Shown in pieces: positions 7,360 to 14,540 of a stretch of 19,700 nt of DNA. How positions within the stretch are numbered: the stretch's first letter is position 1; each line of letters starts with the position of its first letter. Where the stretch lies: NCBI GenBank assembly GCA_022562795.1, contig JADFOP010000041.1:1-19700 (forward strand). Direction: 5' to 3'. Made by a program: the position numbers and the translations under genes. This DNA is from Nitrospinota bacterium. Lineage in GTDB: Bacteria > JADFOP01. The notes beneath the pieces are model-generated. The model did no database searches, had not been told where the DNA came from, and saw only the letters and a program-made list of their open reading frames with translations.

Positions 7360-7665
7360 ATGAAAACGCTATACTTCGCCGCTGTTGTTCTCATTTCCGG
7401 CATTTTTATCGCTGCCGCGGCGGGCCCGACCGTGGCTGAATGGCACGAGAAAGCCCAGCCTCCCAAGCTCGACATCAACAAGGCCACCCAGCGCGACATA
7501 GCTATAAAAATCAACCCGGTCCTGGGCAAAGACGTCTGCCACGCCATCACCGGCGACCGAAGGGAAAGGGGGCCTTACAAGAGCCTGGAGGAGCTCGCCC
7601 GCGTGCAAAAAATCACGAAGGCAGATGTGGAGAAGCTCCGCGATACGGTCTGCGTCGATTGCTGA
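7360..7665 (+). CDS. Small exported helix-hairpin-helix (ComEA-like) protein
   Basis: This 101-residue protein has a signal peptide (MKTLYFAAVVLISGIFIAAA, cleavage probably near residue 21-26). The mature part follows the ComEA helix-hairpin-helix plan: LDINKATQRDI, then GKDVCHAITGDRRERGPYKS and LEELARVQKITKADVEKL. Such domains bind DNA without sequence specificity, and ComEA takes up DNA in the periplasm. The first hairpin is degenerate (NPVLGKDV in place of LPGIG), and three cysteines (CHAI, CVDC) are unusual and could form disulphides. The ribosome-binding site AAGAGGAGAG is good. No other competence genes are visible. Confidence 0.75.
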   Translation: MKTLYFAAVVLISGIFIAAAAGPTVAEWHEKAQPPKLDINKATQRDIAIKINPVLGKDVCHAITGDRRERGPYKSLEELARVQKITKADVEKLRDTVCVDC

Positions 7666-7715
7666 TACATGCATCCAGGGCGTATGGCAGCCCTGGCCGG
7701 GCCGTTAAATAAGGA

Positions 7716-7745
7716 TTGACATTGCCCGAAAACCCCAATTATTAT
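7716..7745 (+). promoter_or_regulatory. Promoter of the tatA/E gene
   Basis: TTGACA (7716-7721), an 18-bp spacer and TATTAT (7740-7745) lie 50 bp before the tatA/E start codon. All spacing fits a sigma70-type promoter. Confidence 0.65.
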
Positions 7746-7794
7746 TATAGATAAGGCCACTCCGGTCTCCCCGTCAAGCTTTCCCGGAGGAATT

Positions 7795-8058
7795 ATGTTC
7801 GGTTTAGGGATGCAGGAGCTAATCATCATTCTGCTCATCGGGCTGCTCGTCTTCGGGGCCAACAAGCTGCCGGAGATAGGCCGGGGCCTTGGCAAAGGAA
7901 TAAGGGAGTTTCGTAAGGCATCCTCAGAGCTTACAGACTCACTGGAGGAAGAAGAAGAGCCGGAGAAGCCGTCCACCGTCGCCCAGGCGGAGGCCGGGAG
8001 CCCCGAGGAGGAGGAAAAAAAAACGGCGGATTCTCCGACCGAATCGCCGAAGAGCTGA
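7795..8058 (+). CDS. tatA: Sec-independent protein translocase TatA/TatE
   Basis: This 87-residue protein has the TatA plan: a very short N-terminus, one membrane helix ([20 protein letters not shown]), the [20 protein letters not shown] hinge and amphipathic helix, and an acidic disordered tail ([15 protein letters not shown]). TatA forms the pore through which folded proteins with twin-arginine signals cross the inner membrane. The start has CCCGGAGGAATT directly upstream and its own promoter. tatB and tatC are not next to it, so this is a stand-alone copy, common in deep-branching bacteria. Small TatA and TatE paralogues cannot be told apart here. Confidence 0.92.
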   Translation: MFGLGMQELIIILLIGLLVFGANKLPEIGRGLGKGIREFRKASSELTDSLEEEEEPEKPSTVAQAEAGSPEEEEKKTADSPTESPKS

Positions 8059-8170
8059 AAGAGAGAGCTTCCCGAGCAATTCCTGGGTGGCGCGGGGTGT
8101 CGAACCTGAAGCGACAGGCAAGGCGACTTAAGAGATGGGCGGGCCAGTAAGGCCTGTCGTTGGAAATATT

Positions 8171-8206
8171 AACCGGAGAGCCATTCCAGCGGCTCTCCGG
8201 TTTTCG
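8171..8206. terminator. Intrinsic terminator between convergent genes
   Basis: AACCGGAGAGCC (8171-8182) pairs perfectly with GGCTCTCCGGTT (8191-8202) around an 8-nt loop, followed by TTTTCG. The stem starts with AA on the other strand, so it can also serve the leftward gene ending at 8240. Confidence 0.8.
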
Positions 8207-8239
8207 TTACTCTAGGCTCTCGTGCGCCTCATAGAGGTT

Positions 8240-8455
8240 TCACGAGGGGCCGCGCTTGTGCAGGATGTGGTCGATCTCCTCTTGAACGCGCCGCTCGGCC
8301 TCTTCTCGACTTGCGACCTCGTCGATAAAGACGAGCCGGTCGCGGCCCGGCCCACGTTTCGTCTGAGGTCCAGCCTCTGGTATCCAGCCGTAGGCGAACC
8401 ACCGACCGCGCAGCTTATGGGAGCCGATGAGATAGCCCTGATACGGCCTATCCAC
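8240..8455 (-). CDS. Small uncharacterised protein (71 aa)
   Basis: I do not recognise this protein. It has the look of a compact conserved protein: an aromatic N-terminal half (YQGYLIGSHKLRGRWFAYGW), a basic linker (PQTKRGPGRDRL) and an amphipathic C-terminal helix (REEAERRVQEEIDHILHK). The GTG start is preceded by GAAAGGAG about 12 bp upstream. A good leftward promoter (8547-8574) and the terminator at 8171-8206 bracket it as a one-gene unit, which supports it being real. Confidence 0.6.
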   Translation of the reverse strand: MDRPYQGYLIGSHKLRGRWFAYGWIPEAGPQTKRGPGRDRLVFIDEVASREEAERRVQEEIDHILHKRGPS

Positions 8456-8546
8456 CCTACACTACTCCTTTCAATCAATCCGCACGGGGCAAGGAGCTTT
8501 AGAACGCCTCGCAACTTTAATGAGCACATCTGGTATTGCCCAGGCA

Positions 8547-8574
8547 AATGTACCACAATATGTTGAGCTGTCAA
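8547..8574 (-). promoter_or_regulatory. Leftward promoter of the 71-aa gene
   Basis: On the minus strand, TTGACA (complement of 8569-8574), a 16-bp spacer and TACATT (complement of 8547-8552) lie about 90 bp upstream of the gene start. Confidence 0.5.
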
Positions 8575-8883
8575 TGATTTTTTCAATTCGAGGGAGCCGC
8601 TTCGGGAGCAAGTGTCACAGGGGGGCAATTTGGTGGAGAAATATTAATCGTTATAATATTTTGGAAAACTCAACATCTCCCGAGATTGCCGATCTTTTAA
8701 AATACATCCGCGTTATCCAGGCCTTCCTCTCGTGCAAAAGAATAGTTCGACGGGTTGCTAACGCCGGCGGTGAGTTTTCTCTCAATGGCGGGGTTAAGTT
8801 ATTGAGCCAAATCGCCGATAAGTTAGGTGGATAGAACCCATGTTCCTGAATACTCCAGTCGGGATCTTGATGGGAGGTGTGGC
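8575..8883. other. AT-rich intergenic region upstream of the CBS gene
   Basis: No supported gene. On the plus strand TTTGGT (8629-8634), 17 bp and TATAAT (8652-8657) could be a promoter for the CBS-domain gene, leaving a leader of about 225 bases. A 104-codon frame crossing this region has no ribosome-binding site and no recognisable content. Confidence 0.4.
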
Positions 8884-9510
8884 GTGTTAACAAAGGAATT
8901 CATGACGACCAATGTAATTACCGTCTCACCCACGACTACCGTAGAAGAATCTTACGGTTACATGAAAGAATACCGTATCCGGCACCTCCCCGTGGTCGAC
9001 CGGCATGGAGACCTGGTGGGAATCGTGAGCGACCGTGACGTCCGGCAGGCGCTCGTTACTCCGTCTTCGGATAATCAGGCCTCCAGCGAGGTGACCGTGG
9101 GCGAGATTATGACCGAGAACGTCTTCACCGTCACTCCCCACACCGACATCGCAGAGGCGACCAGCCTCATCTATTTCCAAAAAATCGGCGGTCTGCCGGT
9201 TGTCGATGACGAAGGCAGGCTGGTCGGCATAATCACGGCGATAGACCTCCTCGGCCTTCTGATCAAGATGGTGAACATGATCGGTATCTCGGTCCGCATC
9301 GACGCGATCCCCGGCGAAGACCCCAAAGGCTTTTCGAAGGTCTCAAGGATTATGGCTGAACACGGCGGGGACATCATCTCCGTCTGGATGGACGGGGCCG
9401 AGGATGAGAAGGCCGAGAGGGTCTACAACTTCCGATTGGCGGCCTGCGATACCGGCCCCATAACTTCGGCTCTCGAGAAAGCGGGCTACACCGTGGTCGC
9501 CTGCGGTTAG
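8884..9510 (+). CDS. CBS-CBS-ACT domain protein (AcuB-like)
   Basis: Start at GTG 8884 is chosen because GGGAGGTG (8875-8882 region) sits just before it and the CBS domain begins at once; the longer frame from 8827 adds 19 residues without a ribosome-binding site. The 208 residues hold two CBS motifs (FMTTNVITVSPTTTVEESY with HLPVVDRHGDLVGIVSDRDV, then IMTENVFTVTPHTDIAEAT with GLPVVDDEGRLVGIITAIDL). The C-terminal ACT-like region contains ISVRIDAIPGEDPKGFSKVS. CBS pairs bind adenosine nucleotides, so this is a cytoplasmic energy or ligand sensor. The order matches AcuB-type proteins, whose biochemical role is poorly known. Confidence 0.85.
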   Translation: MLTKEFMTTNVITVSPTTTVEESYGYMKEYRIRHLPVVDRHGDLVGIVSDRDVRQALVTPSSDNQASSEVTVGEIMTENVFTVTPHTDIAEATSLIYFQKIGGLPVVDDEGRLVGIITAIDLLGLLIKMVNMIGISVRIDAIPGEDPKGFSKVSRIMAEHGGDIISVWMDGAEDEKAERVYNFRLAACDTGPITSALEKAGYTVVACG

Positions 9511-9663
9511 GCCCCCAGCCGCCTCCCCACACTAAGCAGCGTCCAAAGACTTGAACTCCACACCTCCCGACGGGCGGTCTCGTCGCCATCCTCTAAGTAA
9601 AGCCGGATAGGACTCATTCCTGCGGCCTGCGCCTAAAGGCCGAGGTTGCCTGACGCTCTTTTA
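9511..9663. other. Intergenic, no feature seen
   Basis: This is the short gap between the convergent CBS gene and the 52-residue gene. No clear terminator hairpin with a T tract is visible. Confidence 0.4.
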
Positions 9664-9822
9664 TTAGAAGGGGCGGAAGAACGAACTGTACCAGGGACCG
9701 TTGAGGAAGGTAAAGCTCAAGTAGGTTGTCCAGAGGGCGAAGCTCACCTCCTTGAACGAAACGTGAGTTTTGCCCCAGAGGTAGCCTCTATTGACAGATT
9801 GACGGAATTTTTGGGTACTCAT
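9664..9822 (-). CDS. Small aromatic-rich protein (52 aa)
   Basis: The frame runs from ATG (complement of 9820-9822) to TAA (complement of 9664-9666). TTAGGAGTTG lies 6-8 bases before the ATG, a better ribosome-binding site than most in the window. The N-terminus is basic and polar (MSTQKFRQSVNRGYLWGKTH); the C-terminal half is aromatic and hydrophobic (FALWTTYLSFTFLNGPWYSS and then FFRPF), so it may be a membrane-associated peptide. It lies 73 bp downstream of the ICMT-like gene on the same strand, probably in one operon. I do not recognise the family. Confidence 0.55.
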   Translation of the reverse strand: MSTQKFRQSVNRGYLWGKTHVSFKEVSFALWTTYLSFTFLNGPWYSSFFRPF

Positions 9823-9895
9823 TATACAACTCCTAATTTCATCTTACGGCGCCTTTTCCTTTTGACAGGTGGCGTAGATCTCCCAGAAGGTCTCA

Positions 9896-10690
9896 TCAAT
9901 ATACACCCGGGATGAGCCGGCGCGTTTGGACCATGTAGGTCTCGTATTCGGGAAACGCGTTTTTCAAGACGGTCTCTTCGTTCTGCATGCGCCGGATCTG
10001 GATGGCGACATGGAGGGCCAGCAACAAAACGGCTGGCAGCGAGAAAACCTGCACGCCGATACCCAGGACGGCGATCTCCTCGGCGAGATAGAGCGGATGG
10101 CGAACTATTGAGTAGACCCCGCGGGTCACAAGCCTCCGGGCTTCGGCCATGATGCTGAACGACCGGCCCAGTGTGCCGACCGCGATTATCGAGAAGGCGG
10201 TGCCGAGAGCGACCAGAATCGTACCGATGAGGGTCTGGAGCAACGAGGGTGGCGCCGCCGGGAACAGAATCAGGAGGAACATAAAAAAAGTTCCCACAAC
10301 GGCGGTGAGCCTCGGCATAATCCCCTTCGCCTTGCTCACCGGCTGTAAGCGAAACAGGAACAGTGCGATCATCAGCGACATGAACAGAATCTTTGAAAAC
10401 GACGAGATGACGATGGCATAGAATTGCACATCGGTGCCCGCAAGCTCAGGCCGGTTGAAAAATAGCCAGAGCCTTTTCGTCTCGGCCCTCACCAGCACGA
10501 AAAAAAGGACGGCCGGAACGACGCCGCTCACTAAATTGAAGAGGCGGTTGTAGCTGATTCTCTGGAACATGCTAAATTGACCCAACGCGAGCCTCCTACC
10601 TGGCCCGCCGGCCGAGACCTCCCCGGAGCTGCCGTCTTTCCGTAGGATCGAGGTGGCTAGCTCGCTCTTCATAATTTGCTTGAACTCCAT
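9896..10690 (-). CDS. Isoprenylcysteine carboxyl methyltransferase-type membrane protein
   Basis: This protein has up to 264 residues and about six hydrophobic segments. The C-terminal part has the ICMT/PEMT-like methyltransferase signature: GVYSIVRHPLYLAEEIAVLG, then a helix, then NEETVLKNAFPEYETYMVQT and RRLIPGVY. The family uses S-adenosylmethionine to methylate lipids or prenylated cysteine inside the membrane; bacterial substrates are mostly unknown. The ATG at 10690 lacks a good ribosome-binding site; a TTG within the frame (before GQFSMFQRISYN) has GTAGGAGG six bases upstream and would give a protein about 37 residues shorter. Either start keeps all membrane segments. Confidence 0.75.
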   Translation of the reverse strand: MEFKQIMKSELATSILRKDGSSGEVSAGGPGRRLALGQFSMFQRISYNRLFNLVSGVVPAVLFFVLVRAETKRLWLFFNRPELAGTDVQFYAIVISSFSKILFMSLMIALFLFRLQPVSKAKGIMPRLTAVVGTFFMFLLILFPAAPPSLLQTLIGTILVALGTAFSIIAVGTLGRSFSIMAEARRLVTRGVYSIVRHPLYLAEEIAVLGIGVQVFSLPAVLLLALHVAIQIRRMQNEETVLKNAFPEYETYMVQTRRLIPGVY

Positions 10691-11022
10691 CTCTAGAGAA
10701 TATAAGCAATTGCTATGCCAAGGCGTTCATACCTGGCCCCTTGATCCGTATAAGACATTAAGTTTGAGGCGCATACCAAGATTAAGCATGGGGGTGCGAT
10801 CGGCTAATTCGCTTCCAGGAGCCCTCCGGGATGTACCAAATGGTGTAAAAGCACCATAATTATGTTCAATTGCTCGACGGGTAAAAAAACTTTCTCTCCG
10901 ACAATGTATCGAGATTTAGGGCACTTTAGTTAAGGATTGACAATATAGCGGATTCGGGTGCAGCGTCGAGCGGAGGGCCGGTCGCTTAAGGGGCAGAGGG
11001 TTAGAGCGTCCCTCCTTTCCCC
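10691..11022. other. Intergenic region at the host/phage boundary
   Basis: No gene is supported. By analogy with Mu-like phages, where the repressor gene sits next to the left end, the left boundary of the phage segment should fall here. TTGACA near 10938 has no good -10 box. I found no convincing direct repeat shared with 19305-19530. Confidence 0.4.
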
Positions 11023-11841
11023 CTACTCCTGCCTCGCCCACCACCATGCGACTTTGCCGATGATGGTGTTCTCCTCCTCGGGCCGAATCAGCAGCGGCGG
11101 GTATTCCTTGTTGTAGGAGATGAGGAACCAGTTATCGCCGGAGCGCTGAAGCTCTTTGACCGCGACACCCCCTTCATGGCGGGCCGCCACCAGTTTCTTG
11201 TTGAGCCCCCTAAGGCTACGGCTTCTAAGGTGGACGGCAACGATGGAGCCCTCGGGCAACGCAGGCTCCATGCTGTCCCCGCTAAGGCGCACGCAGACGT
11301 AATCCTCCGGCCTCTTGCACCATGACTTGTAGATGAGGCAGTAGCCCTCAATGTCGTGGTCGGATATGGAGCGTGGGTCCTCAGCCACCGCATGCCCGGC
11401 AACCAGGGCCACGGGCACGAAGGCCTCCCAGCGCTCAAGCTCATTTAGCTTATGGCGGGAAATGACCTTGAGGTCCGGCACAGGCCGTGACGTTAGAAGC
11501 AGATGGGCCCGGATCTCATCAGGGATGGCATCGTATAACTTTGATTTGAGGACGATTCGCTCGAATTCTTCTTGTTCATCTTTGGCAAGGTGAGTGGTTA
11601 TTTCAAGCGCCCGCCCTAAAGCGTCCAGGTCTCGCTTGAGGCCCTTTCCCGTCAAGAGCCATTCTTCGCTCACATTAAAAACCTTTTGAATGGCCAGCAA
11701 TATCGACTCAGAAGGCCGCTTCTTCCCCCGCTCAATGGAAGATAGGTAGCCCTGCTTGATAAAAATTTTCTTAGCGAACTCTTTTTGCGTAAGTCCCCAG
11801 TCCTTTCTTATCTCTTTGATTTTGCTACCAATATCTTCCAT
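11023..11841 (-). CDS. Phage CI/LexA-type repressor with S24 autopeptidase domain
   Basis: This 272-residue protein has an N-terminal helix-turn-helix of the HTH_3 type (residues 5-65; LTQKEFAKKIFIKQGYLSSI, ERGKKRPSESILLAIQKVF). The C-terminal S24 domain has Ser190 in SGDSMEPALPEGS and Lys229 in GVAVKEL, 39 residues apart as in LexA/CI. Ala148-Gly149 (ALVAGHAV) is a plausible self-cleavage bond. This predicts a repressor that is inactivated on DNA damage. It is transcribed leftward from overlapping divergent promoters with two palindromic operators just outside its start, so it probably controls both itself and the rightward genes. Confidence 0.9.
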   Translation of the reverse strand: MEDIGSKIKEIRKDWGLTQKEFAKKIFIKQGYLSSIERGKKRPSESILLAIQKVFNVSEEWLLTGKGLKRDLDALGRALEITTHLAKDEQEEFERIVLKSKLYDAIPDEIRAHLLLTSRPVPDLKVISRHKLNELERWEAFVPVALVAGHAVAEDPRSISDHDIEGYCLIYKSWCKRPEDYVCVRLSGDSMEPALPEGSIVAVHLRSRSLRGLNKKLVAARHEGGVAVKELQRSGDNWFLISYNKEYPPLLIRPEEENTIIGKVAWWWARQE

Positions 11842-11851
11842 ATAACTAATT

Positions 11852-11902
11852 TATATCTCAGATATATTTTGCTTGACAAACATATCTGAGATATATTATC
11901 CT
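11852..11902. promoter_or_regulatory. Lysogeny switch: two operators and overlapping divergent promoters
   Basis: Two near-identical 13-bp palindromes, ATATCT-N-AGATAT, lie at 11853-11865 (extended to 15 bp, 11852-11866) and 11882-11894, centred 29 bp apart. The rightward promoter has TTGACA at 11873-11878 and a -10 candidate TATTAT (11894-11899) or TATCCT (11897-11902), so operator 2 fills its spacer. On the other strand TTGTCA (complement of 11874-11879) and ATATAA 17 bp on, overlapping operator 1, would drive the repressor gene. This is the classical layout for a dimeric repressor that blocks lytic transcription and regulates itself. Confidence 0.75.
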
Positions 11903-12066
11903 TATCTTCAACAGGTAATGCCTCTTATCCGACTACTTTGGAGCGAGGGTATCCCCCGCTGATGCTAAAGTCAAGTTTTCCTATTAATCAGGAAGTATGT
12001 AAAGGTTGGGTGCGCCCGAGCGCCGGACGTCTCCCCACTCCCACTTATAAGGAGCAATACCAGCCC

Positions 12067-12129
12067 ATGTCATCTCAGTCCATTAAAGCTTTTGGAAAAT
12101 TTTTTAAAACACTGGAAGGAGGGCTTTGA
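12067..12129 (+). CDS. Possible 20-codon leader peptide before the CII-like gene
   Basis: ATG 12067 opens a 20-residue frame (MSSQSIKAFGKFFKTLEGGL) that stops one base before the ATG of the CII-like gene, an arrangement that could couple their translation. TAAGGAG lies about 12 bp upstream. The same frame is open from TTG 11938. It may simply be untranslated leader. Confidence 0.25.
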   Translation: MSSQSIKAFGKFFKTLEGGL

Positions 12130-12130
12130 A

Positions 12131-12577
12131 ATGCACTCTTTAAAGAAGGTCCTCTACGAAACGGTCCACCGCCGGACGGGCAAGACCGTCGAAGCACTGG
12201 CCGACGAGCTGGGTATCAGCCCGAATTACCTTTACCGATCATGCCTCCCCGCAGATGAGAACGGGAGCGGTTGTCGCTTTCCCCTGGAGCTACTCATCCC
12301 TTTGATGAACGCCACGGCCGACCATAGCGTTCTGAAGCACCTGGCCCACAGGACCGGCCATGTCGTCTACCGAATTCCCCGTCGCCACCGGAGAACGTCC
12401 ACCGAGCTCAACGAACACCAAAAGACCCTGGCGGAGTACTTCGGGTCGCTGCTGAGGTTCTTCGACGGGGAGCTCGGCATGGACGAATGCCTCGAGCACG
12501 TCCACCGGGTGCTGGAGGAGGTAGCGGGCTTCAAGAAGAGCGTCAAGGAAGTCCGACAGGAAATCCTCAATATTTAA
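12131..12577 (+). CDS. CII-like phage regulatory protein (Phage_CP76 family)
   Basis: The ATG at 12131 has GGAAGGAGGG just upstream. The 148-residue protein begins with the pattern of phage regulatory protein CII of the Phage_CP76 type: YETVHRRTGKTVEALADELG, ISPNYLYRSCLP, PLELLIPLMNATADHSVLKH and LAHRTGHVVYRIP. These proteins are DNA-binding regulators of the lysis-lysogeny decision. The C-terminal ~60 residues form a helical extension (MDECLEHVHRVLEEVAGFKK) that may drive oligomerisation. It is the first gene of the rightward transcript opposite the repressor. Confidence 0.7.
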   Translation: MHSLKKVLYETVHRRTGKTVEALADELGISPNYLYRSCLPADENGSGCRFPLELLIPLMNATADHSVLKHLAHRTGHVVYRIPRRHRRTSTELNEHQKTLAEYFGSLLRFFDGELGMDECLEHVHRVLEEVAGFKKSVKEVRQEILNI

Positions 12578-12675
12578 CAAGGCCTGTGGACTGATTGAAG
12601 ACAGCCCGCCGGCTGGAAGGATCGGTCGTAAGTTTGACTCTTTAGCCGCCCCATGCGGCGGCGTAAGGAAAAACA

Positions 12676-12903
12676 TTGGCCCGGCGTTCCCGCCATAGGA
12701 TAGGTGCCCAAAGAACCCCCATGGTGTCCTCCTACCTCCCCCCCCACCCGGCGCCGGGCCAGTATATCCTGCCGGACCGAGCTTATATCCAGGAGGAACT
12801 TTGCCCCGAGGTGTGGGTGTCTAATAGAGTACCCGCCGTGATCTGGTACGACATTGCTTATCCCGTGCGAGAGGAGCTCCCCCGGTGCCAAGGCCTGCTG
12901 TGA
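12676..12903 (+). CDS. Small phage protein of unknown function (75 aa or shorter)
   Basis: The frame starts at TTG 12676 (TAAGGA upstream) or ATG 12721 (60 residues). It overlaps the next gene by 19 bp, as is common in tightly packed phage genes. The sequence is not repetitive (APGQYILPDRAYIQEELCPE, VPAVIWYDIAYPVREELPRC) but I do not recognise it. Confidence 0.4.
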   Translation: MARRSRHRIGAQRTPMVSSYLPPHPAPGQYILPDRAYIQEELCPEVWVSNRVPAVIWYDIAYPVREELPRCQGLL

Positions 12904-13469
12904 GCGATGAGGCGATCCTTGAGGTCATGCGCCTGGTCGCAAAGGAGCAAGGCGGCGCGCAGACATTGAGGGAGTGGGAGCGCCTTCGCCCGGTTGTGGC
13001 CCATGGCGGCCGCGCCCTCCGGCTCAGCGCATCGCTCATCCGCTCCCGCTTCGGAAGCTGGCCCGATGCCTGGGCGAGAGCGGGACTTGAGCCCGCAAGG
13101 CTCTCCAGGGGCGCCTACAGCGACGCATATCTGTGCGAGGCCCTGGAGAGGTTGGCGGCTCGGCTGGGCAGCTCGCCAACCGCACTAGAGATTCAGCGAG
13201 ACCCCGACACGCCCGACCCGCAGACCTACCGAGGCGCCTTCGGCTCACTCGCCTCGGCCTACGAGGAGGCGGGCCTCCCGCCGCCGTCCGGGCCGAGAGA
13301 GGCGCTCTCAAGGCCGGCCCTTACGGTGAGGAAGTGCCTCAGGTGCGAGCGGCCGTTTTCTTCCGAAGGGCCCCACAACCGCTTGTGCGAGGCCTGCCGG
13401 GAGGCCAATGCTGAGATGCTCGATCCGCAGGCGGCATTGGGGCGCGGCTTGAGCCTCAGGAGCCTGTAG
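12885..13469 (+). CDS. Homing-endonuclease-associated repeat protein with C-terminal zinc-finger-like knuckle
   Basis: The 194-residue protein (GTG start, GAGAGGAG upstream) contains two copies of the repeat often seen beside HNH homing endonucleases. The first is SDEAILEVMRLVAKEQGGAQ ... LIRSRFGSWPDAWARAGLEP; the second is SDAYLCEALERLAARLGSSP ... RGAFGSLASAYEEAGLPPP. Each looks like a winged or helix-turn-helix DNA-binding unit. After them comes CLRCERPFSSEGPHNRLCEA with C-x2-C and C-x2-C spacing (LCEAC), a likely zinc site. No HNH nuclease residues are present, so it is probably a DNA-binding regulator or an accessory protein, not a nuclease. It lies two bases upstream of the next gene's start. 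Confidence 0.7.
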   Translation: MPRPAVSDEAILEVMRLVAKEQGGAQTLREWERLRPVVAHGGRALRLSASLIRSRFGSWPDAWARAGLEPARLSRGAYSDAYLCEALERLAARLGSSPTALEIQRDPDTPDPQTYRGAFGSLASAYEEAGLPPPSGPREALSRPALTVRKCLRCERPFSSEGPHNRLCEACREANAEMLDPQAALGRGLSLRSL

Positions 13470-13471
13470 CC

Positions 13472-13807
13472 ATGTACGAGCCACGAGGCGAGCAGCTCAT
13501 CAACTGCCCCTTTTGTGAGAACGACCCCCGCGAACCCGACCACTACGTCGTGGGCAAGCTCCTGATGGAGCGGCCCGATGGAATCGTCGTGCAGCTTGCC
13601 ATGACGTGCGTCCACGCCCTGCCTGCCGAGCGACACGACCGGTGGGAGCCCTGGACGTTTTTCCTGGTTGAGAACCTCATGCAAAAGGGTGGGACGCAAG
13701 AGGGAGGCGAGCGCGAACGAGCTATCCCCATCGCTAAGGAGGATGAGGCGTGGGCCGAGAAGCTGCTTAAGCGGCTCGAGGAAGGGGTAGACGATGAAGC
13801 GGCCTGA
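13472..13807 (+). CDS. Hypothetical phage protein (111 aa)
   Basis: The ATG at 13472 comes two bases after the preceding stop, which suggests translational coupling. Visible features are an N-terminal CPFC knuckle (NCPFCENDPREPDHYVVGKL), a beta-rich middle (GIVVQLAMTCVHALPAERHD) and a helical acidic C-terminus (EDEAWAEKLLKRLEEGVDDE). I do not recognise the family. It overlaps the next gene by 14 bp. Confidence 0.6.
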   Translation: MYEPRGEQLINCPFCENDPREPDHYVVGKLLMERPDGIVVQLAMTCVHALPAERHDRWEPWTFFLVENLMQKGGTQEGGERERAIPIAKEDEAWAEKLLKRLEEGVDDEAA

Positions 13808-14042
13808 GCTCCGAGCAGGCGCCGCAACCCCGCCCCAGGCGGGTGGCGAGCGACTCTGCAACCCCCAAGGGGGCTTGCTCCGCCTGCTGCGCCGCCTAGA
13901 GAGGCTGGAGGGGAGGCTCCACGGGCTGGTGAATGACGCCTACGACCTGACCCGGTTCGTTGCCTCCATCCGCCAGAGCCTTACGCCGGGCTGTCTGCCG
14001 GGCCCCACTGTCCAGGGTGAGGAGGAGAAGGGGCCAAAATAA
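13794..14042 (+). CDS. Hypothetical phage protein with palindrome-encoded N-terminus (82 aa)
   Basis: The ATG at 13794 lies inside the end of the previous gene, preceded by GGAAGGGG. Residues 11-30 (ATPPQAGGERLCNPQGGLLR) are encoded by two palindromic repeats (13829-13843 and 13862-13873), so the original N-terminus has probably been remodelled. The rest is a short coiled coil (LLRRLERLEGRLHGLVNDAY). The function is unknown; confidence is limited because repeats supply much of the frame. Confidence 0.5.
   Translation: MKRPELRAGAATPPQAGGERLCNPQGGLLRLLRRLERLEGRLHGLVNDAYDLTRFVASIRQSLTPGCLPGPTVQGEEEKGPK
13829..13873. repeat. Palindromic repeats: CCCGCCCCAGGCGGG and CCCCCAAGGGGG
   Basis: CCCGCCCCAGGCGGG lies at 13829-13843 and CCCCCAAGGGGG at 13862-13873, followed by CTTGCTCCGCC. 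Both are inside a reading frame. The second recurs at 16773-16784. Confidence 0.8.
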
Positions 14043-14093
14043 CTATTTGGTAGGCGGAGTTGCATCGTGCCCGGAGATCGTGGAGGGGGGCCG

Positions 14094-14288
14094 ATGACGC
14101 AGTTTTTGGAAAAGTCCCTGCTCACCACGGTTGAGGTGGCCGACATCCTCGATTGCACACCCAGCAACGTCCGCAAGCTCTGGAACATGGGTAAGCTCAA
14201 GGGCGAGAAGCTCGGCCACCGCACGCTTCGCATCTATAGGGAATCGGTCCTGGAGCGCCTCGCCGAGCTCGCAGAAGAGGCCGATTAA
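14094..14288 (+). CDS. MerR/excisionase-type helix-turn-helix protein
   Basis: The ATG at 14094 follows TGGAGGGGGG. The 64-residue protein is a single winged helix-turn-helix of the excisionase/HTH_17 class: LLTTVEVADILDCTPSNVRK, LWNMGKLKGEKLGHRTLRIY, RESVLERLAEL. The R-x-Y wing after LGHR is typical of proteins that bend DNA at recombination or promoter sites. It could be an excisionase or a regulator of the genes to its right. No integrase is present in the window. Confidence 0.75.
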   Translation: MTQFLEKSLLTTVEVADILDCTPSNVRKLWNMGKLKGEKLGHRTLRIYRESVLERLAELAEEAD

Positions 14289-14382
14289 ATCCATCTCCTT
14301 GACGCGCTGGTCGCGCGTCCTCTAAAGACCCTTCTCACAAATCCATATAGGGACAGCCAGTGCCTTATAAAGGCGCTGCAAT

Positions 14383-14417
14383 CCCCACTGAGGCGGGGCT
14401 GGCGACCCCGACTACCC
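14383..14417. repeat. Composite palindrome plus CGACCCCGACTACC module
   Basis: CCCCACTGAGGCGGGG (14383-14398) is followed by CGACCCCGACTACCC (14403-14417). The same order recurs at 17759-17789 and 19331-19369. Confidence 0.7.
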
Positions 14418-14513
14418 GAAAGTTGGCGGTAGTTCTCTCACACTTTGACTGATTCCGCACCGCTCGATCCAGAATAAATCCGCTCCAAGCAAAAAAAATC
14501 GCCCTCCATTCGG

Positions 14514-14540
14514 GAAGTAGTGGAAGTACGAGAAGTACGT
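14514..14540. repeat. Three tandem 9-bp repeats
   Basis: GAAGTAGTG, GAAGTACGA and GAAGTACGT follow without gaps, 105 bp upstream of the M15 peptidase gene. They may be binding sites for a phage regulator. Confidence 0.6.

Noticed and set aside
8520-8834. 104-codon plus-strand frame
   Set aside because: No ribosome-binding site and no recognisable content; it overlaps a good minus-strand promoter and lies in AT-rich intergenic DNA.
9646-9915. Plus-strand 89-codon frame
   Set aside because: The minus-strand 52-codon gene in the same place has a strong ribosome-binding site and follows the ICMT-like gene; the plus frame has neither.
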